Positions 17,904 through 26,077 of a stretch of DNA of 58,948 bases are shown here, piece by piece. The stretch covers positions 1 through 58,948 of the forward strand of contig NZ_QXGK01000018.1 in the NCBI RefSeq assembly GCF_003952945.1, in the 5' to 3' direction. Position 1 is the first letter of the stretch. Every line of letters starts with the position of its first letter. The position numbers and the translations under genes were made by a program. Source of the stretch: Bifidobacterium samirii. GTDB taxonomy: Bacteria; Actinomycetota; Actinomycetes; Actinomycetales; Bifidobacteriaceae. The notes under the pieces are model-generated. The model worked only from the letters and a program-made list of their open reading frames with translations, was not told the DNA's origin and did no database searches.

Positions 17904-18755
17904 ATGGCAGCAATCACTGCAGCTCTGATCAAGCAGGTGCGCGAGGAGACCGGCGCCGGCATGATGGACGTCAAGAAGGCCCTGACCGAGGCCGAAGGCG
18001 ACGTCGCCCGCGCCAAGGAGATCATCCGCGCCAAGGGCATCCAGGCCGCCGGCAAGCGTGAGGGCCGCAAGGCCCAGGAAGGCACCATCGCCTCCAAGGT
18101 CGTCGAGACCGCCGAGGGCGAGACCGCCTACGCCGTCGAGCTGAACTCCGAGACCGACTTCGTGGCCAAGACCCCGAAGTTCGTCGAGTTCGCCGACACC
18201 GTGCTCGGCTACGCCGTGTCCGCCGACGCCGCCGACGCCGAGGCCCTGCTGGCCGCTCCGGCCGAGAACGGCACCGTCAAGGAGTCCGTCGAGGAGGCCG
18301 CCGCCCTGTTCGGCGAGCACGTCAAGGTCGGCCAGTTCGCCAAGATCTCCGGCGAGCACGTCGAGGTCTACGCGCACAAGAAGTCCGCCGAGATGCCGCC
18401 GAGCATCGTCGCGATGATCGCGACCGACGCCGCCGGCGCCGCCGTGGCCCACGAGGCCGCCCTGCAGATCTCCGCCATGGGCGCCCAGTGGCTGACCCGC
18501 GAGGACGTCCCGGCCGACGTGGTCGAGTCCGAGCGCCGCGTGGCCACCGAGAAGTCCCTGGCCGAGGGCAAGCCGGAGAAGATCGTCCCGAAGATCGTCG
18601 AGGGCCGTCTGAACGCCTTCTACAAGGAGAACGTCCTGCTCGAGCAGGCCTTCGTCAAGGATCCGTCCAAGACCGTCGGCAAGCTGTTCGAGGAAGTGGG
18701 CGGCAAGGCCCTCGCCTTCGCCCGCGTCGAGGTCGGCAAGGGCGAGGCCGAGTGA
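17904..18755 (+). CDS. tsf: Elongation factor Ts
   Basis: A 283-residue guanine nucleotide exchange factor for EF-Tu. The N-terminal domain begins MAAITAALIKQVREETGAGMMDVKKALTEAEGD, and the core has ELNSETDFVAKTPKF, the EF-Tu contact with TDFV. A later conserved block is LLEQAFVKDPSKTVGKLFEE. AGAGGAG precedes ATG 17904. The length is normal for actinobacteria. Confidence 0.97.
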   Translation: MAAITAALIKQVREETGAGMMDVKKALTEAEGDVARAKEIIRAKGIQAAGKREGRKAQEGTIASKVVETAEGETAYAVELNSETDFVAKTPKFVEFADTVLGYAVSADAADAEALLAAPAENGTVKESVEEAAALFGEHVKVGQFAKISGEHVEVYAHKKSAEMPPSIVAMIATDAAGAAVAHEAALQISAMGAQWLTREDVPADVVESERRVATEKSLAEGKPEKIVPKIVEGRLNAFYKENVLLEQAFVKDPSKTVGKLFEEVGGKALAFARVEVGKGEAE

Positions 18756-18805
18756 ATTCCGGCCTGATCGTCCGAACCGCATGACGGTGACGACAGTCGT
18801 CCGAC

Positions 18806-18844
18806 CGATGGCGGCCCGCGGATTCGTTCCGCGGGCCGCCATCG
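18806..18844 (+). terminator. Terminator hairpin after tsf
   Basis: A 16-bp perfect stem (18806-18821 with 18829-18844) with a seven-base loop lies 50 bases after the tsf stop. Only a short T-containing stretch (CGTATTT) follows. Confidence 0.65.
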
Positions 18845-19006
18845 TCGTATTTCCGCCGTCCGCCGTCCGCATCCGCCGCGATTGTCCCGGAGCGTCGCTG
18901 CCGGGTGCTGTCTGTATTTGCGGATAGTCTGAGAGACGGTAATTTCAGCGGCCCGGGGTCCGTCGCGCCGCGGCGGAGCCGGAGCCGGATGACGGAAAGG
19001 CTGTGT

Positions 19007-19747
19007 ATGACTGGAGAAACCAAGCCGCGTCGAGTGCTGCTCAAGCTTTCGGGCGAGGCGTTCGGCGGCGGCAGCGTCGGCATCGACACGCATGTGGTGC
19101 GCCGCATCGCCGAGGAGATCGTCCCCGCGGTGCAGCAGGGCGTGCAGGTCGCGATCGTGACCGGCGGCGGCAACTTCTTCCGCGGCGCCGAACTGCAGCA
19201 GGCCGGCATCGACCGCTCCCGCGGCGACTACATGGGCATGCTCGGCACGGTGATGAACTGCCTGGCCCTGCAGGACTTCCTGGAGCAGGAGGGGCAGGCC
19301 ACCCGCGTGCAGACCGCCATCACCATGGGTCAGGTGGCCGAGCCGTACATCCCGCTCAAGGCCATCCGCCATCTGGAGAAGGGCCGCGTCGTGATCTTCG
19401 GCGCCGGCGCCGGCATGCCGTACTTCTCCACCGACACCGTCTCCATCCAGCGTTCGCTGGAGATCCACTGCGACGAGGTGCTCATGGGCAAGAACGGCGT
19501 CGACGGCGTCTACACCGCCGACCCGCGCAAGGACGCGTCCGCCAAGCGCTTCGCCACCCTCGACTACAACCGCGCGCTGGTCGACAACCTCGCCGTCATG
19601 GACGCGTCCGCGCTGTCGATGGCCCGCGACAACAAGCAGCACATCCGCGTGTTCGGCCTTGAGGGCGAGGGCGACGTGACCCGCGCCCTGCTCGGCGAGA
19701 ACATCGGCACGCTCGTGTCCGACGCCGAATCCACGCTCGCCGACTGA
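19007..19747 (+). CDS. pyrH: UMP kinase
   Basis: A 246-residue bacterial UMP kinase (amino-acid kinase fold) that makes UDP from UMP in pyrimidine nucleotide synthesis. Motifs are [64 protein letters not shown] and [17 protein letters not shown], followed by [17 protein letters not shown] 19007 has AAAGG upstream; earlier in-frame starts at 18905 and 18989 would add an Arg/Ser-rich tail foreign to the family. The gap to frr is 50 bases, so they are probably cotranscribed. Confidence 0.95.
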   Translation: MTGETKPRRVLLKLSGEAFGGGSVGIDTHVVRRIAEEIVPAVQQGVQVAIVTGGGNFFRGAELQQAGIDRSRGDYMGMLGTVMNCLALQDFLEQEGQATRVQTAITMGQVAEPYIPLKAIRHLEKGRVVIFGAGAGMPYFSTDTVSIQRSLEIHCDEVLMGKNGVDGVYTADPRKDASAKRFATLDYNRALVDNLAVMDASALSMARDNKQHIRVFGLEGEGDVTRALLGENIGTLVSDAESTLAD

Positions 19748-19797
19748 GCGCAAACCAGACCACAATCCGACCAACCAATCACAAAGGAGCGAAAACC

Positions 19798-20352
19798 ATG
19801 GCGACTGTCGTCGATCAGGCCAAGGACCAGATGAAGAAGACCGTCGAGAACACCAAGGAGAACTTCTCCGGCATCCGCACCGGCCGCGCCAACCCGGCCC
19901 TGCTCAACGGCATCAGCGTTGAGTCCTACGGCATGACGATGCCGCTCAAGTCCGTGGCGACCATCGGCGTGCCCGAGCCGCGCACCCTGTCCGTCACCCC
20001 GTTCGACCCGTCCCAGGCGAACGCGGTCGAGAAGGCGCTGCGCGACTCCGACCTGGGCGCCAGCCCGCGCCGCGACGGCAACGTCATCCGCCTGACCATG
20101 CCGGAGCTGACCGAGGAGCGCCGCAAGGAGTACGTCAAGCTCGCCAAGACCAAGGCCGAGGACGGCAAGGTCGCGGTGCGCAACATCCGCCGCAAGACCA
20201 AGGAGTCCATCGACAAGGCCGTCAAGGACGGCGAGATGGGCGAGGACGAGGGCGATCGTCTGCTCAAGGACCTCGACAAGGTCACCAAGCAGGTCACCGA
20301 CGAGCTGGACTCCCTGCTGGAGGCCAAGCAGAAGGAGATCATGGAGGTCTGA
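19798..20352 (+). CDS. frr: Ribosome recycling factor
   Basis: A 184-residue RRF, which with EF-G splits post-termination ribosomes. The three-helix bundle and hinge are clear: FSGIRTGRANPALLNGISVESYG, LRDSDLGASPRRDGNVIRLTMPELTEERRKEYVKLAK and AVRNIRRKTKESIDKAVKDGEMGEDEGDRLLKDLDKVT. AAAGGAG precedes ATG 19798. It lies in its usual place after pyrH. Confidence 0.97.
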   Translation: MATVVDQAKDQMKKTVENTKENFSGIRTGRANPALLNGISVESYGMTMPLKSVATIGVPEPRTLSVTPFDPSQANAVEKALRDSDLGASPRRDGNVIRLTMPELTEERRKEYVKLAKTKAEDGKVAVRNIRRKTKESIDKAVKDGEMGEDEGDRLLKDLDKVTKQVTDELDSLLEAKQKEIMEV

Positions 20353-20366
20353 TCCTCCGCGACCGG

Positions 20367-20405
20367 CCAAGGCTCCCGCACGCGGGGGCCTTGGCATGTT
20401 TTTTG
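20367..20405 (+). terminator. Rho-independent terminator between frr and cdsA
   Basis: A 13-bp stem with one G-T pair (CCAAGGC...GCCTTGG at its base) and a tight loop is followed by a run of six T (20399-20404). It is the clearest intrinsic terminator in the window and implies that cdsA is at least partly separately transcribed or read through. Confidence 0.8.
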
Positions 20406-20421
20406 AGGGAAGGAGCACGCG

Positions 20422-21408
20422 ATGACGAGCCGCACCCAGCGCGAACGTGAGGCCGAGGAGGCCCTCGACGCGATCAACAAGAAGACGGGCCGCAACATGC
20501 CGCAGGCCATCGCCACCGCGGCGGTGCTGGTCGCGGTCATCCTCGCATGCCTGCTGATCAGCCGCGACCTGTTCGTCCTGCTGATCGTCGTGTTCATGAT
20601 CCTGGCCCTGTGGGAGCTGCGCGTCGACTTCGCCGCCGCGGGCCTCCACATCCCCGTGGTGCCGCTGTGGATCTGCTCGGCCGTCACGCTCCTCGCCACC
20701 TACTACGCGCCGCACCACATCGTGGCCATGGCCGCGTGCACGATGGCGTCGGCCGTCGTGGTCGCGCTGTCCGCGGGCGTGCGCGCCAAGCTCGGCGACC
20801 GTCTGTCCGAGGCGGTGTCGGCCAAGCTCGCGCACACCGGTGCCAGCGCCGAGGTGCGCTCCCTGTTCGTCGACGAGGACGGCGAACGCCGCCACAGCCC
20901 GGCCAGCCACGTCGCCGTGTCCCTGCTCACGCTGCTGTACCTGCCGCTGCTCGCGTCCTGCCTGATCATCTCGCTGACGTTCAACGGCCACCCGGTCGCG
21001 CACGGCATCATGCTCGTGTTCCTGCCGGCGCTGAGCGACACCGGCGGCCTGTTCGCCGGCGCATGGCTCGGCAAACACAAGCTGTCGCCGCGCATCTCGC
21101 CGAAGAAGTCCGTCGAGGGCCTGATCGGGTCGATGCTGTTCGCGATGGTCGGCGCGTTCGCCGTGTTCGCCTGCACCTACGACGCCGCCCTGTGGGCGAC
21201 GCGCTGGTGGGTGCCGGTCGTCGCCGGCGTCATGATCGGCGCGGTCGGCACGTTCGGCGACCTGTGCGCCTCGATGCTCAAGCGCGACATCGGCATCAAG
21301 GACATGGGCCACCTGCTCAAGGGCCACGGCGGCGTGATGGACCGCGTCGACTCGATCCTGATGGCGGCCCCGTTCACGTGCATCCTGCTGTGGGCCACCG
21401 GCCTGTGA
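20422..21408 (+). CDS. cdsA: Phosphatidate cytidylyltransferase
   Basis: A 328-residue integral membrane enzyme that converts phosphatidate plus CTP to CDP-diacylglycerol, the precursor of membrane phospholipids. Several hydrophobic helices are visible. The C-terminal CDS signature is present as GTFGDLCASMLKRDIGIKDMGHLLKGHGGVMDRVDS, which holds the metal-binding aspartates, preceded by LSPRISPKKSVEGLIGS. GAAGGAG precedes ATG 20422, which falls right after the frr terminator. Confidence 0.95.
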   Translation: MTSRTQREREAEEALDAINKKTGRNMPQAIATAAVLVAVILACLLISRDLFVLLIVVFMILALWELRVDFAAAGLHIPVVPLWICSAVTLLATYYAPHHIVAMAACTMASAVVVALSAGVRAKLGDRLSEAVSAKLAHTGASAEVRSLFVDEDGERRHSPASHVAVSLLTLLYLPLLASCLIISLTFNGHPVAHGIMLVFLPALSDTGGLFAGAWLGKHKLSPRISPKKSVEGLIGSMLFAMVGAFAVFACTYDAALWATRWWVPVVAGVMIGAVGTFGDLCASMLKRDIGIKDMGHLLKGHGGVMDRVDSILMAAPFTCILLWATGL

Positions 21409-21521
21409 GCGGCCGCTGATCCCTCCGCCCGTCGGCCCGTCGCATGGCGACCGGACCGGCGGGCGATTCCATGCCTTCCCGTTTCCCCATCCACGAACCC
21501 GACCAGACAGGTGAGGACCAG

Positions 21522-22700
21522 ATGACCACCGACCTTCCCGAAACCGGCATCACCCCCGGAGGCACGACCGGCGCGTTCCGCGACGTCCTGTCCAAGGACC
21601 ACGCGCGCCGCGGCAAGCCGCCGGTCCACTTCGTCGACATGACCCCCGAGGAGCGCATCGCCAAGGCTGCTGAACTGGGCCTGCCGAAGTTCCGCGTCAA
21701 GCAGCTCGCGAACCACTACTACGGTCATTTCGACGTGAACGCGCAGGACTTCACCGACTTCCCGGCGGCCCGGCGCGCCGAGGCGGCCGAGGCGTTCTTC
21801 CCCGAACTCATCCACGAGGTCACCCGCCAGGTCGCCGACGAGGGCATGACGATCAAGACCCTGTGGCGCCTCTTCGACGGCTCCCACATCGAATCGGTGC
21901 TCATGCGCTACCCGACGCGCACCACGCTGTGCATCTCCAGCCAGGTCGGCTGCGGCATGGGCTGCCCGTTCTGCGCCACCGGCCAGCTGGGTCTGACGCG
22001 CAACATGTCGACCGGTGAGATCCTCGAACAGGTGCGCGTCGCCGCGCGCATGATGCGCGACGGCGAAGTCGCCGGCGGCCCCGGCCGACTGAGCAACATC
22101 GTGTTCATGGGCATGGGCGAGCCGATGGGCAACTACCGCTCCGTGATCTCGGCCGTGCGCCAGATCAGCGCGATGCCGCCGGAGGGCTTCGGCATCTCGG
22201 CGCGCAACATCACCGTCTCCACCGTGGGCGTGGTGCCCGGCATCCGCAAGCTCATCGACGAGGGCATCCCGGTGCGTCTGGCCGTGTCGCTGCACGCGCC
22301 GAGCGACGAGCTGCGCGACGAGCTCGTGCCGATGAACCGACGCTTCGACACCACGCAGGTACTCGACGCCGCCCACGACTACTATCTGGCGTCCAAGCGC
22401 CGCGTGAGCATCGAATACGCGCTCATGCGCGGCATCAACGACCAGGCCGAGCACGCGCGCCTGCTCGCCAAGAGGCTCAACCACTACGGCGACGACTGGG
22501 TGCACGTCAACCCGATCCCGCTCAACCCGATCGAGGGCTCGCGCTGGACCGCGTCCGACCCCGAGGACGAGCGGCGGTTCCTGAAGATCCTGCACGCGGC
22601 CGGCATCACCGCGACCCTGCGCGACACGCGCGGCCAGGACATCGACGGCGCCTGCGGCCAGCTCGCCGCCAAGACCAAGGAGTCGTTCCGCAGCGTCTGA
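21522..22700 (+). CDS. rlmN: 23S rRNA (adenine(2503)-C(2))-methyltransferase RlmN
   Basis: A 392-residue radical-SAM enzyme that methylates A2503 of 23S rRNA (and A37 of some tRNAs). The iron-sulfur cysteines are in CGMGCPFCATGQLGLTRN; NIVFMGMGEPMGNY, ISARNITVSTVGVVPGI, RLAVSLHAP and VNPIPLNPI are further family blocks. The conserved C-terminal Cys lies in DIDGACGQL. ATG 21522 follows GGTGAGGACCAG; the open frame back to 21444 gives an unconserved tail. It lies 113 bases after cdsA. Confidence 0.95.
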   Translation: MTTDLPETGITPGGTTGAFRDVLSKDHARRGKPPVHFVDMTPEERIAKAAELGLPKFRVKQLANHYYGHFDVNAQDFTDFPAARRAEAAEAFFPELIHEVTRQVADEGMTIKTLWRLFDGSHIESVLMRYPTRTTLCISSQVGCGMGCPFCATGQLGLTRNMSTGEILEQVRVAARMMRDGEVAGGPGRLSNIVFMGMGEPMGNYRSVISAVRQISAMPPEGFGISARNITVSTVGVVPGIRKLIDEGIPVRLAVSLHAPSDELRDELVPMNRRFDTTQVLDAAHDYYLASKRRVSIEYALMRGINDQAEHARLLAKRLNHYGDDWVHVNPIPLNPIEGSRWTASDPEDERRFLKILHAAGITATLRDTRGQDIDGACGQLAAKTKESFRSV

Positions 22701-22765
22701 TCGGTGGGCGACGGGTTCCTGACGGATGCCGAGTGAAGTCGGCTGAACCGATTCATGCGTTGCGC

Positions 22766-22814
22766 CGCCCGGAAGTTCAATTACGGATCGTCCCGTAGAT
22801 TGAACTTCCGGGCG
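22766..22814 (+). terminator. Long hairpin after rlmN
   Basis: A 16-bp stem (22766-22781 with 22799-22814) continues into a further five-base stem (22782-22786 with 22793-22797) after one bulged base, and TTT follows. Its right arm contains TTGAACTT, the sequence repeated before the next gene. Confidence 0.7.
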
Positions 22815-22854
22815 TTTCCGTACTCCGGCGGTGCTAGGGTTCTGAACCAGCGGT

Positions 22855-22869
22855 TTGAACTTTGAACTT
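22855..22869 (+). promoter_or_regulatory. TTGAACTT repeats upstream of the HTH-aminotransferase
   Basis: TTGAACTT occurs at 22855-22862 and again at 22862-22869, overlapping by one base. A third copy (22800-22807) and its complement (about 22773-22780) sit in the preceding hairpin. With a possible -10 (TAGGGT at 22835-22840), the tandem copies would cover the transcription start region, where an autoregulator would bind. This is inference from position only. Confidence 0.45.
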
Positions 22870-22882
22870 CGGTTCGGGACAA

Positions 22883-22894
22883 GGAGGCGCCTCC
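22883..22894 (+). promoter_or_regulatory. Palindrome covering the ribosome binding site
   Basis: GGAGGCGCCTCC is a perfect 12-base palindrome. Its left half is the Shine-Dalgarno sequence and its right end touches the ATG at 22895. As DNA it could be an operator half-site pair. As RNA it could only dimerise or pair weakly, because there is no loop. Confidence 0.45.
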
Positions 22895-24430
22895 ATGGCG
22901 ACATTCGCGCAACGGCTGGGCATCGCGATGCACGCCCGCGGCATGAAGCAGGTCGACCTGGTCCACGCCGCCCAGCGCGCCGGCGTCAAACTCGGCAAGA
23001 GCAACGTCAGCCAGTACGTGAGCGGCAAGACCGTGCCGCGCACCGACACGCTGCGCTTCATCGCCGACACGCTCGACGTCGACGCCGACTGGCTGCTCGG
23101 CCGGGATCGGACCGCAACGCCGCGCGACGATGCGACGACGCCGCGCGCGGACGCGCCATCGTCCGGCGCGGACGAGACGGCCCGACCGGCCGCCACCATC
23201 ACGGAAGGAACCACCATGCGTCACTTCGGAAAATCCCGCAAACTCGACGACGTCCTCTACGACGTGCGCGGACCGGTGGTCGACGAGGCCGCCCGCATGG
23301 AGGCGAGCGGCACGCACGTGCTCAAGCTCAACATCGGCAACCCCGCGCCCTTCGGCTTCCGCACCCCCGACGAGGTCATCTACGACATGGCCCGCCAGCT
23401 GACCGACTGCGAGGGCTACTCCGCGTCCAAGGGCCTGTTCTCCGCGCGCAAGGCGATCATGCAGTACGCGCAGATCAAGCATCTGCCCAACGTGGGCATC
23501 GAGGACATCTACACCGGCAACGGCGTCAGCGAGCTGATCAACCTGTCGCTGTCCGCGCTGCTCGACGACGGCGACGAGGTGCTCGTGCCCAGCCCCGACT
23601 ACCCGCTGTGGACCGCGTGCGTGAACCTCGCCGGCGGCACCCCCGTGCACTACGTGTGCGACGAGCAGTCCGAATGGAATCCCGACATCGACGACATGCG
23701 CGCCAAGATCACCGACCGCACCAAGGCGATCGTCGTGATCAACCCGAACAACCCCACCGGCGCGCTCTACCCTAGGGAGGTGCTCCAGCAGATCGTCGAC
23801 CTGGCGCGCGAGCACCAGCTCATGATCTTCTCCGACGAGATCTACGACCGTCTCGTCATGGACGGCCTCGAGCACGTCTCGATCGCCTCGCTCGCGCCCG
23901 ACCTGTTCTGCGTGACGTTCTCCGGCCTGTCGAAGTCGCATATGATCGCCGGCTTCCGCGTCGGCTGGATGATCCTGAGCGGCAACAAGAACGTCGCCCG
24001 CGACTACATCGAGGGCCTCAACATGCTCACCAACATGCGCATCTGCTCGAACGTGCCCGCCCAGTCGATCGTGCAGACCGCGCTCGGCGGCCACCAGAGC
24101 GTCAACGACTACATCGTGCCCGGCGGCCGCGTCTACGAGCAGCGCGACTTCATCTACGAGGCGCTCAACGCGATCCCCGGCGTCACCGCAGTCAAGCCCA
24201 AGGCCGGCTTCTACATCTTCCCCAAGCTCGACGTCAAACGCTTCAACATCACCGACGACGAGCAGTTCGCGCTCGACCTGCTGCACGACAAGCGCATCCT
24301 CATCACGCGCGGCGGCGGCTTCAACTGGGGCGAGCCGGACCATTTCCGCATCGTCTACCTGCCTCGCATCGAAGTGCTCCGGGACGCGACCGACAAGCTC
24401 GCCGACTTCCTGAGCTACTACCGCCAGTAG
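22895..24430 (+). CDS. XRE-type HTH / alanine-type aminotransferase fusion
   Basis: A 511-residue two-domain protein. Residues 1-66 form a Cro/CI-type helix-turn-helix (FAQRLGIAMHARGMKQVDLV, SNVSQYVSGKTVPRTDTLRFIADTLDVDADWLLG). A 40-residue Ala/Thr/Pro linker follows. The rest is a complete PLP fold type I aminotransferase close to AlaA: GNPAPFGFRTPDEVI, TGNGVSELI, NPNNPTGALY, SDEIYDRL, and the PLP lysine K347 in SGLSKSHMIAGFRVGW. AlaA-type enzymes interconvert pyruvate/glutamate and alanine/2-oxoglutarate. The order HTH_XRE plus aminotransferase differs from the GntR-based MocR family. An internal ATG near 23217 (MRHFGKS), with GAAGGAA upstream, could yield the enzyme without HTH. It may be both enzyme and regulator. 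Confidence 0.9.
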   Translation: MATFAQRLGIAMHARGMKQVDLVHAAQRAGVKLGKSNVSQYVSGKTVPRTDTLRFIADTLDVDADWLLGRDRTATPRDDATTPRADAPSSGADETARPAATITEGTTMRHFGKSRKLDDVLYDVRGPVVDEAARMEASGTHVLKLNIGNPAPFGFRTPDEVIYDMARQLTDCEGYSASKGLFSARKAIMQYAQIKHLPNVGIEDIYTGNGVSELINLSLSALLDDGDEVLVPSPDYPLWTACVNLAGGTPVHYVCDEQSEWNPDIDDMRAKITDRTKAIVVINPNNPTGALYPREVLQQIVDLAREHQLMIFSDEIYDRLVMDGLEHVSIASLAPDLFCVTFSGLSKSHMIAGFRVGWMILSGNKNVARDYIEGLNMLTNMRICSNVPAQSIVQTALGGHQSVNDYIVPGGRVYEQRDFIYEALNAIPGVTAVKPKAGFYIFPKLDVKRFNITDDEQFALDLLHDKRILITRGGGFNWGEPDHFRIVYLPRIEVLRDATDKLADFLSYYRQ

Positions 24431-24467
24431 GGGAGCGGCCCGTCGGCCGACGGCCGCGGCATACGGG

Positions 24468-24504
24468 GGGCGGCCCGTCGCGTTGCGTACGCGACGGGCC
24501 GCCC
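24468..24504. terminator. Bidirectional terminator between convergent genes
   Basis: A 16-bp perfect stem (24468-24483 with 24489-24504) with a five-base loop lies between the stop of the aminotransferase fusion (plus) and the stop of the sulfhydrylase (minus), serving both. Confidence 0.7.
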
Positions 24505-24538
24505 GTCATGATGTCCGGCGATGCCGGCGGAGGAACCG

Positions 24539-25819
24539 TCAGCCGAGCACGGCGTCCATCGCCTGCTTGAGGTCGGCGATGATGTCGTCCGCGTTCTCGA
24601 TGCCGCAGCTCAGACGCACCAGGTCGATGCCGACGCCGGCCTCCTCGAGCTGCCGCTCGGTGAGCTGGCGGTGCGTGGTGCCTGCCGGGTAGAGCGTGCA
24701 GCTGCGCGCATCGGCCACATGCGTGGCGATCGACACCAGCTTGAACGCGTCGAGCAGCGCCGACACCTTCTCGCGGCCGCCCGGCACGCCGAAGGAGATC
24801 ACGCCGCACGTGCCGTTGGGCATGTACTTCTCGGCCAGCGCATGGTACCTGTCGCCCTCCAGGCCCGGGTAGCTGACCCAGGAGATGCGCGGGTCGGCGG
24901 CCAGGAACTCGGCGACCTTCTGCGCGTTGGCGCAGTGGCGCTCCATGCGCACGGCCAGCGACTCCAGATGCATGCCCATGATCCACGAGTTGATCGGCGC
25001 CGGGGTGGATCCGAAGTCGCGCATGAGCTGCGCGGTCGCCTTCGTGATGAACGCGGCCGGGCCGAAGTCCTTCGCGTACGTGACGCCGTGGTACGAGTCG
25101 TCCGGCGTGGTCAGTCCCGGGAACTTGTCCGCGTGCGCCATCCAGTCGAAACGGCCCGAATCGACGATCGCGCCGCCCACGCACGAGCCGTGGCCGTCCA
25201 TGTACTTGGTGGTCGCATGGGTGACGATGTCCACGCCGTACTCGAACGGACGGCAGTTGACCGGCGTCGGGAACGTGTTGTCGACGATCAGCGGCACGCC
25301 GTGGCCGTGCGCGGCCGCGACGAACTTGTCGAAGTCGAGCACGATCAGCGCCGGGTTGGAGATCGACTCGGCGAACACGGCCTTCGTGTTCGGACGGAAC
25401 GCCGCCTCCAGCTCCTCGGGCGTGCAGTCCGGGTCCACGAACGTGCATTCGACGCCCATCTTCGCCATCGTCACGTTGATCAGGTTGAACGTGCCGCCGT
25501 AGATCGCCGACGAGGCGACGATGTGATCGCCGTTGGTGCAGATGTTGAACAGCGCGAAGAAGTTCGCCGCCTGGCCCGAGCTGGTCAGCATCGCCGCCGC
25601 GCCGCCCTCCAGCTCGCAGATCCTCGCCGCGACCGTGTCGTTGGTCGGGTTCTGCAGACGCGTGTAGAAATAGCCCGATTCGGACAGGTCGAACAGGCGG
25701 CTCATCTGCTCGCTCGACGTGTACCTGAACGTCGTGGCCTGGATGATCGGGGGAGTGCGCGACTCGCCGTTGCCCGGCCGATAGCCGCCCTGCACGCACG
25801 TCGTGTCGACTTGGGTCAT
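24539..25819 (-). CDS. O-acetylhomoserine sulfhydrylase/aminocarboxypropyltransferase
   Basis: A 426-residue PLP enzyme of the Cys/Met metabolism family that makes homocysteine from O-acetylhomoserine and sulfide. Motifs are YTRLQNPTNDTVAARICELEGG, TSSGQAANFFA, IVDNTFPTPVNCRPFEYGVDIVTHATTKYMDGHG (PLP lysine K205) and THVADARSCTLYPAGTTHRQL near the C-terminus, the block that separates sulfhydrylases from gamma-synthases. GGAG precedes ATG 25819. A minus-strand TAGAAT at 25864-25869 may be its -10. It shares a 258-base divergent region with gltB. With metE and metF in this window it would complete homocysteine-to-methionine synthesis. Confidence 0.93.
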   Translation of the reverse strand: MTQVDTTCVQGGYRPGNGESRTPPIIQATTFRYTSSEQMSRLFDLSESGYFYTRLQNPTNDTVAARICELEGGAAAMLTSSGQAANFFALFNICTNGDHIVASSAIYGGTFNLINVTMAKMGVECTFVDPDCTPEELEAAFRPNTKAVFAESISNPALIVLDFDKFVAAAHGHGVPLIVDNTFPTPVNCRPFEYGVDIVTHATTKYMDGHGSCVGGAIVDSGRFDWMAHADKFPGLTTPDDSYHGVTYAKDFGPAAFITKATAQLMRDFGSTPAPINSWIMGMHLESLAVRMERHCANAQKVAEFLAADPRISWVSYPGLEGDRYHALAEKYMPNGTCGVISFGVPGGREKVSALLDAFKLVSIATHVADARSCTLYPAGTTHRQLTERQLEEAGVGIDLVRLSCGIENADDIIADLKQAMDAVLG

Positions 25820-25945
25820 GATGATGCTCCTTCGCGTTTGATACTGCTGCGCATGACCCGTCCATTCTATTGGGCGCGCCGACAGCAGCCCTCCCGCGTC
25901 GGGGCCGTACCGGCAAAACCTCACGGAAACCACGCGAAACGGGTA

Positions 25946-25972
25946 TTGACATTTCACCCGATTCGGTATATG
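25946..25972 (+). promoter_or_regulatory. Probable gltB promoter
   Basis: TTGACA (25946-25951) and TATATG (25967-25972), 15 bases apart, form the best sigma-70-like pair in the window. The -10 overlaps an in-frame ATG at 25971, which argues that this ATG is not the gltB start and supports the downstream GTG. Confidence 0.5.
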
Positions 25973-26077
25973 GACGCCGAAACGCGTCCGACATATGCCG
26001 GCGATACCCTGTCAGGCGCATTATCCAAAGAACCGCGGCCCGCAAAGGCCGCCACAAAAGATTCGAAGGTGGTTTCG

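Noticed and set aside
13499-18097. A 1532-codon open frame on the minus strand across guaB3's end, fadD, def, rpsB and tsf
   Set aside because: It is a by-product of high-GC codon bias: it lies antisense to well-conserved genes, is full of Val/Ala/Gly/His/Asp repeats, and has no recognisable domain or ribosome binding site.
24521-26077. Upstream extension of gltB through the sulfhydrylase gene
   Set aside because: It is antisense to a complete PLP enzyme. A promoter at 25946-25972 and the GTG at 26078 with AAGGTGG give the correct propeptide.
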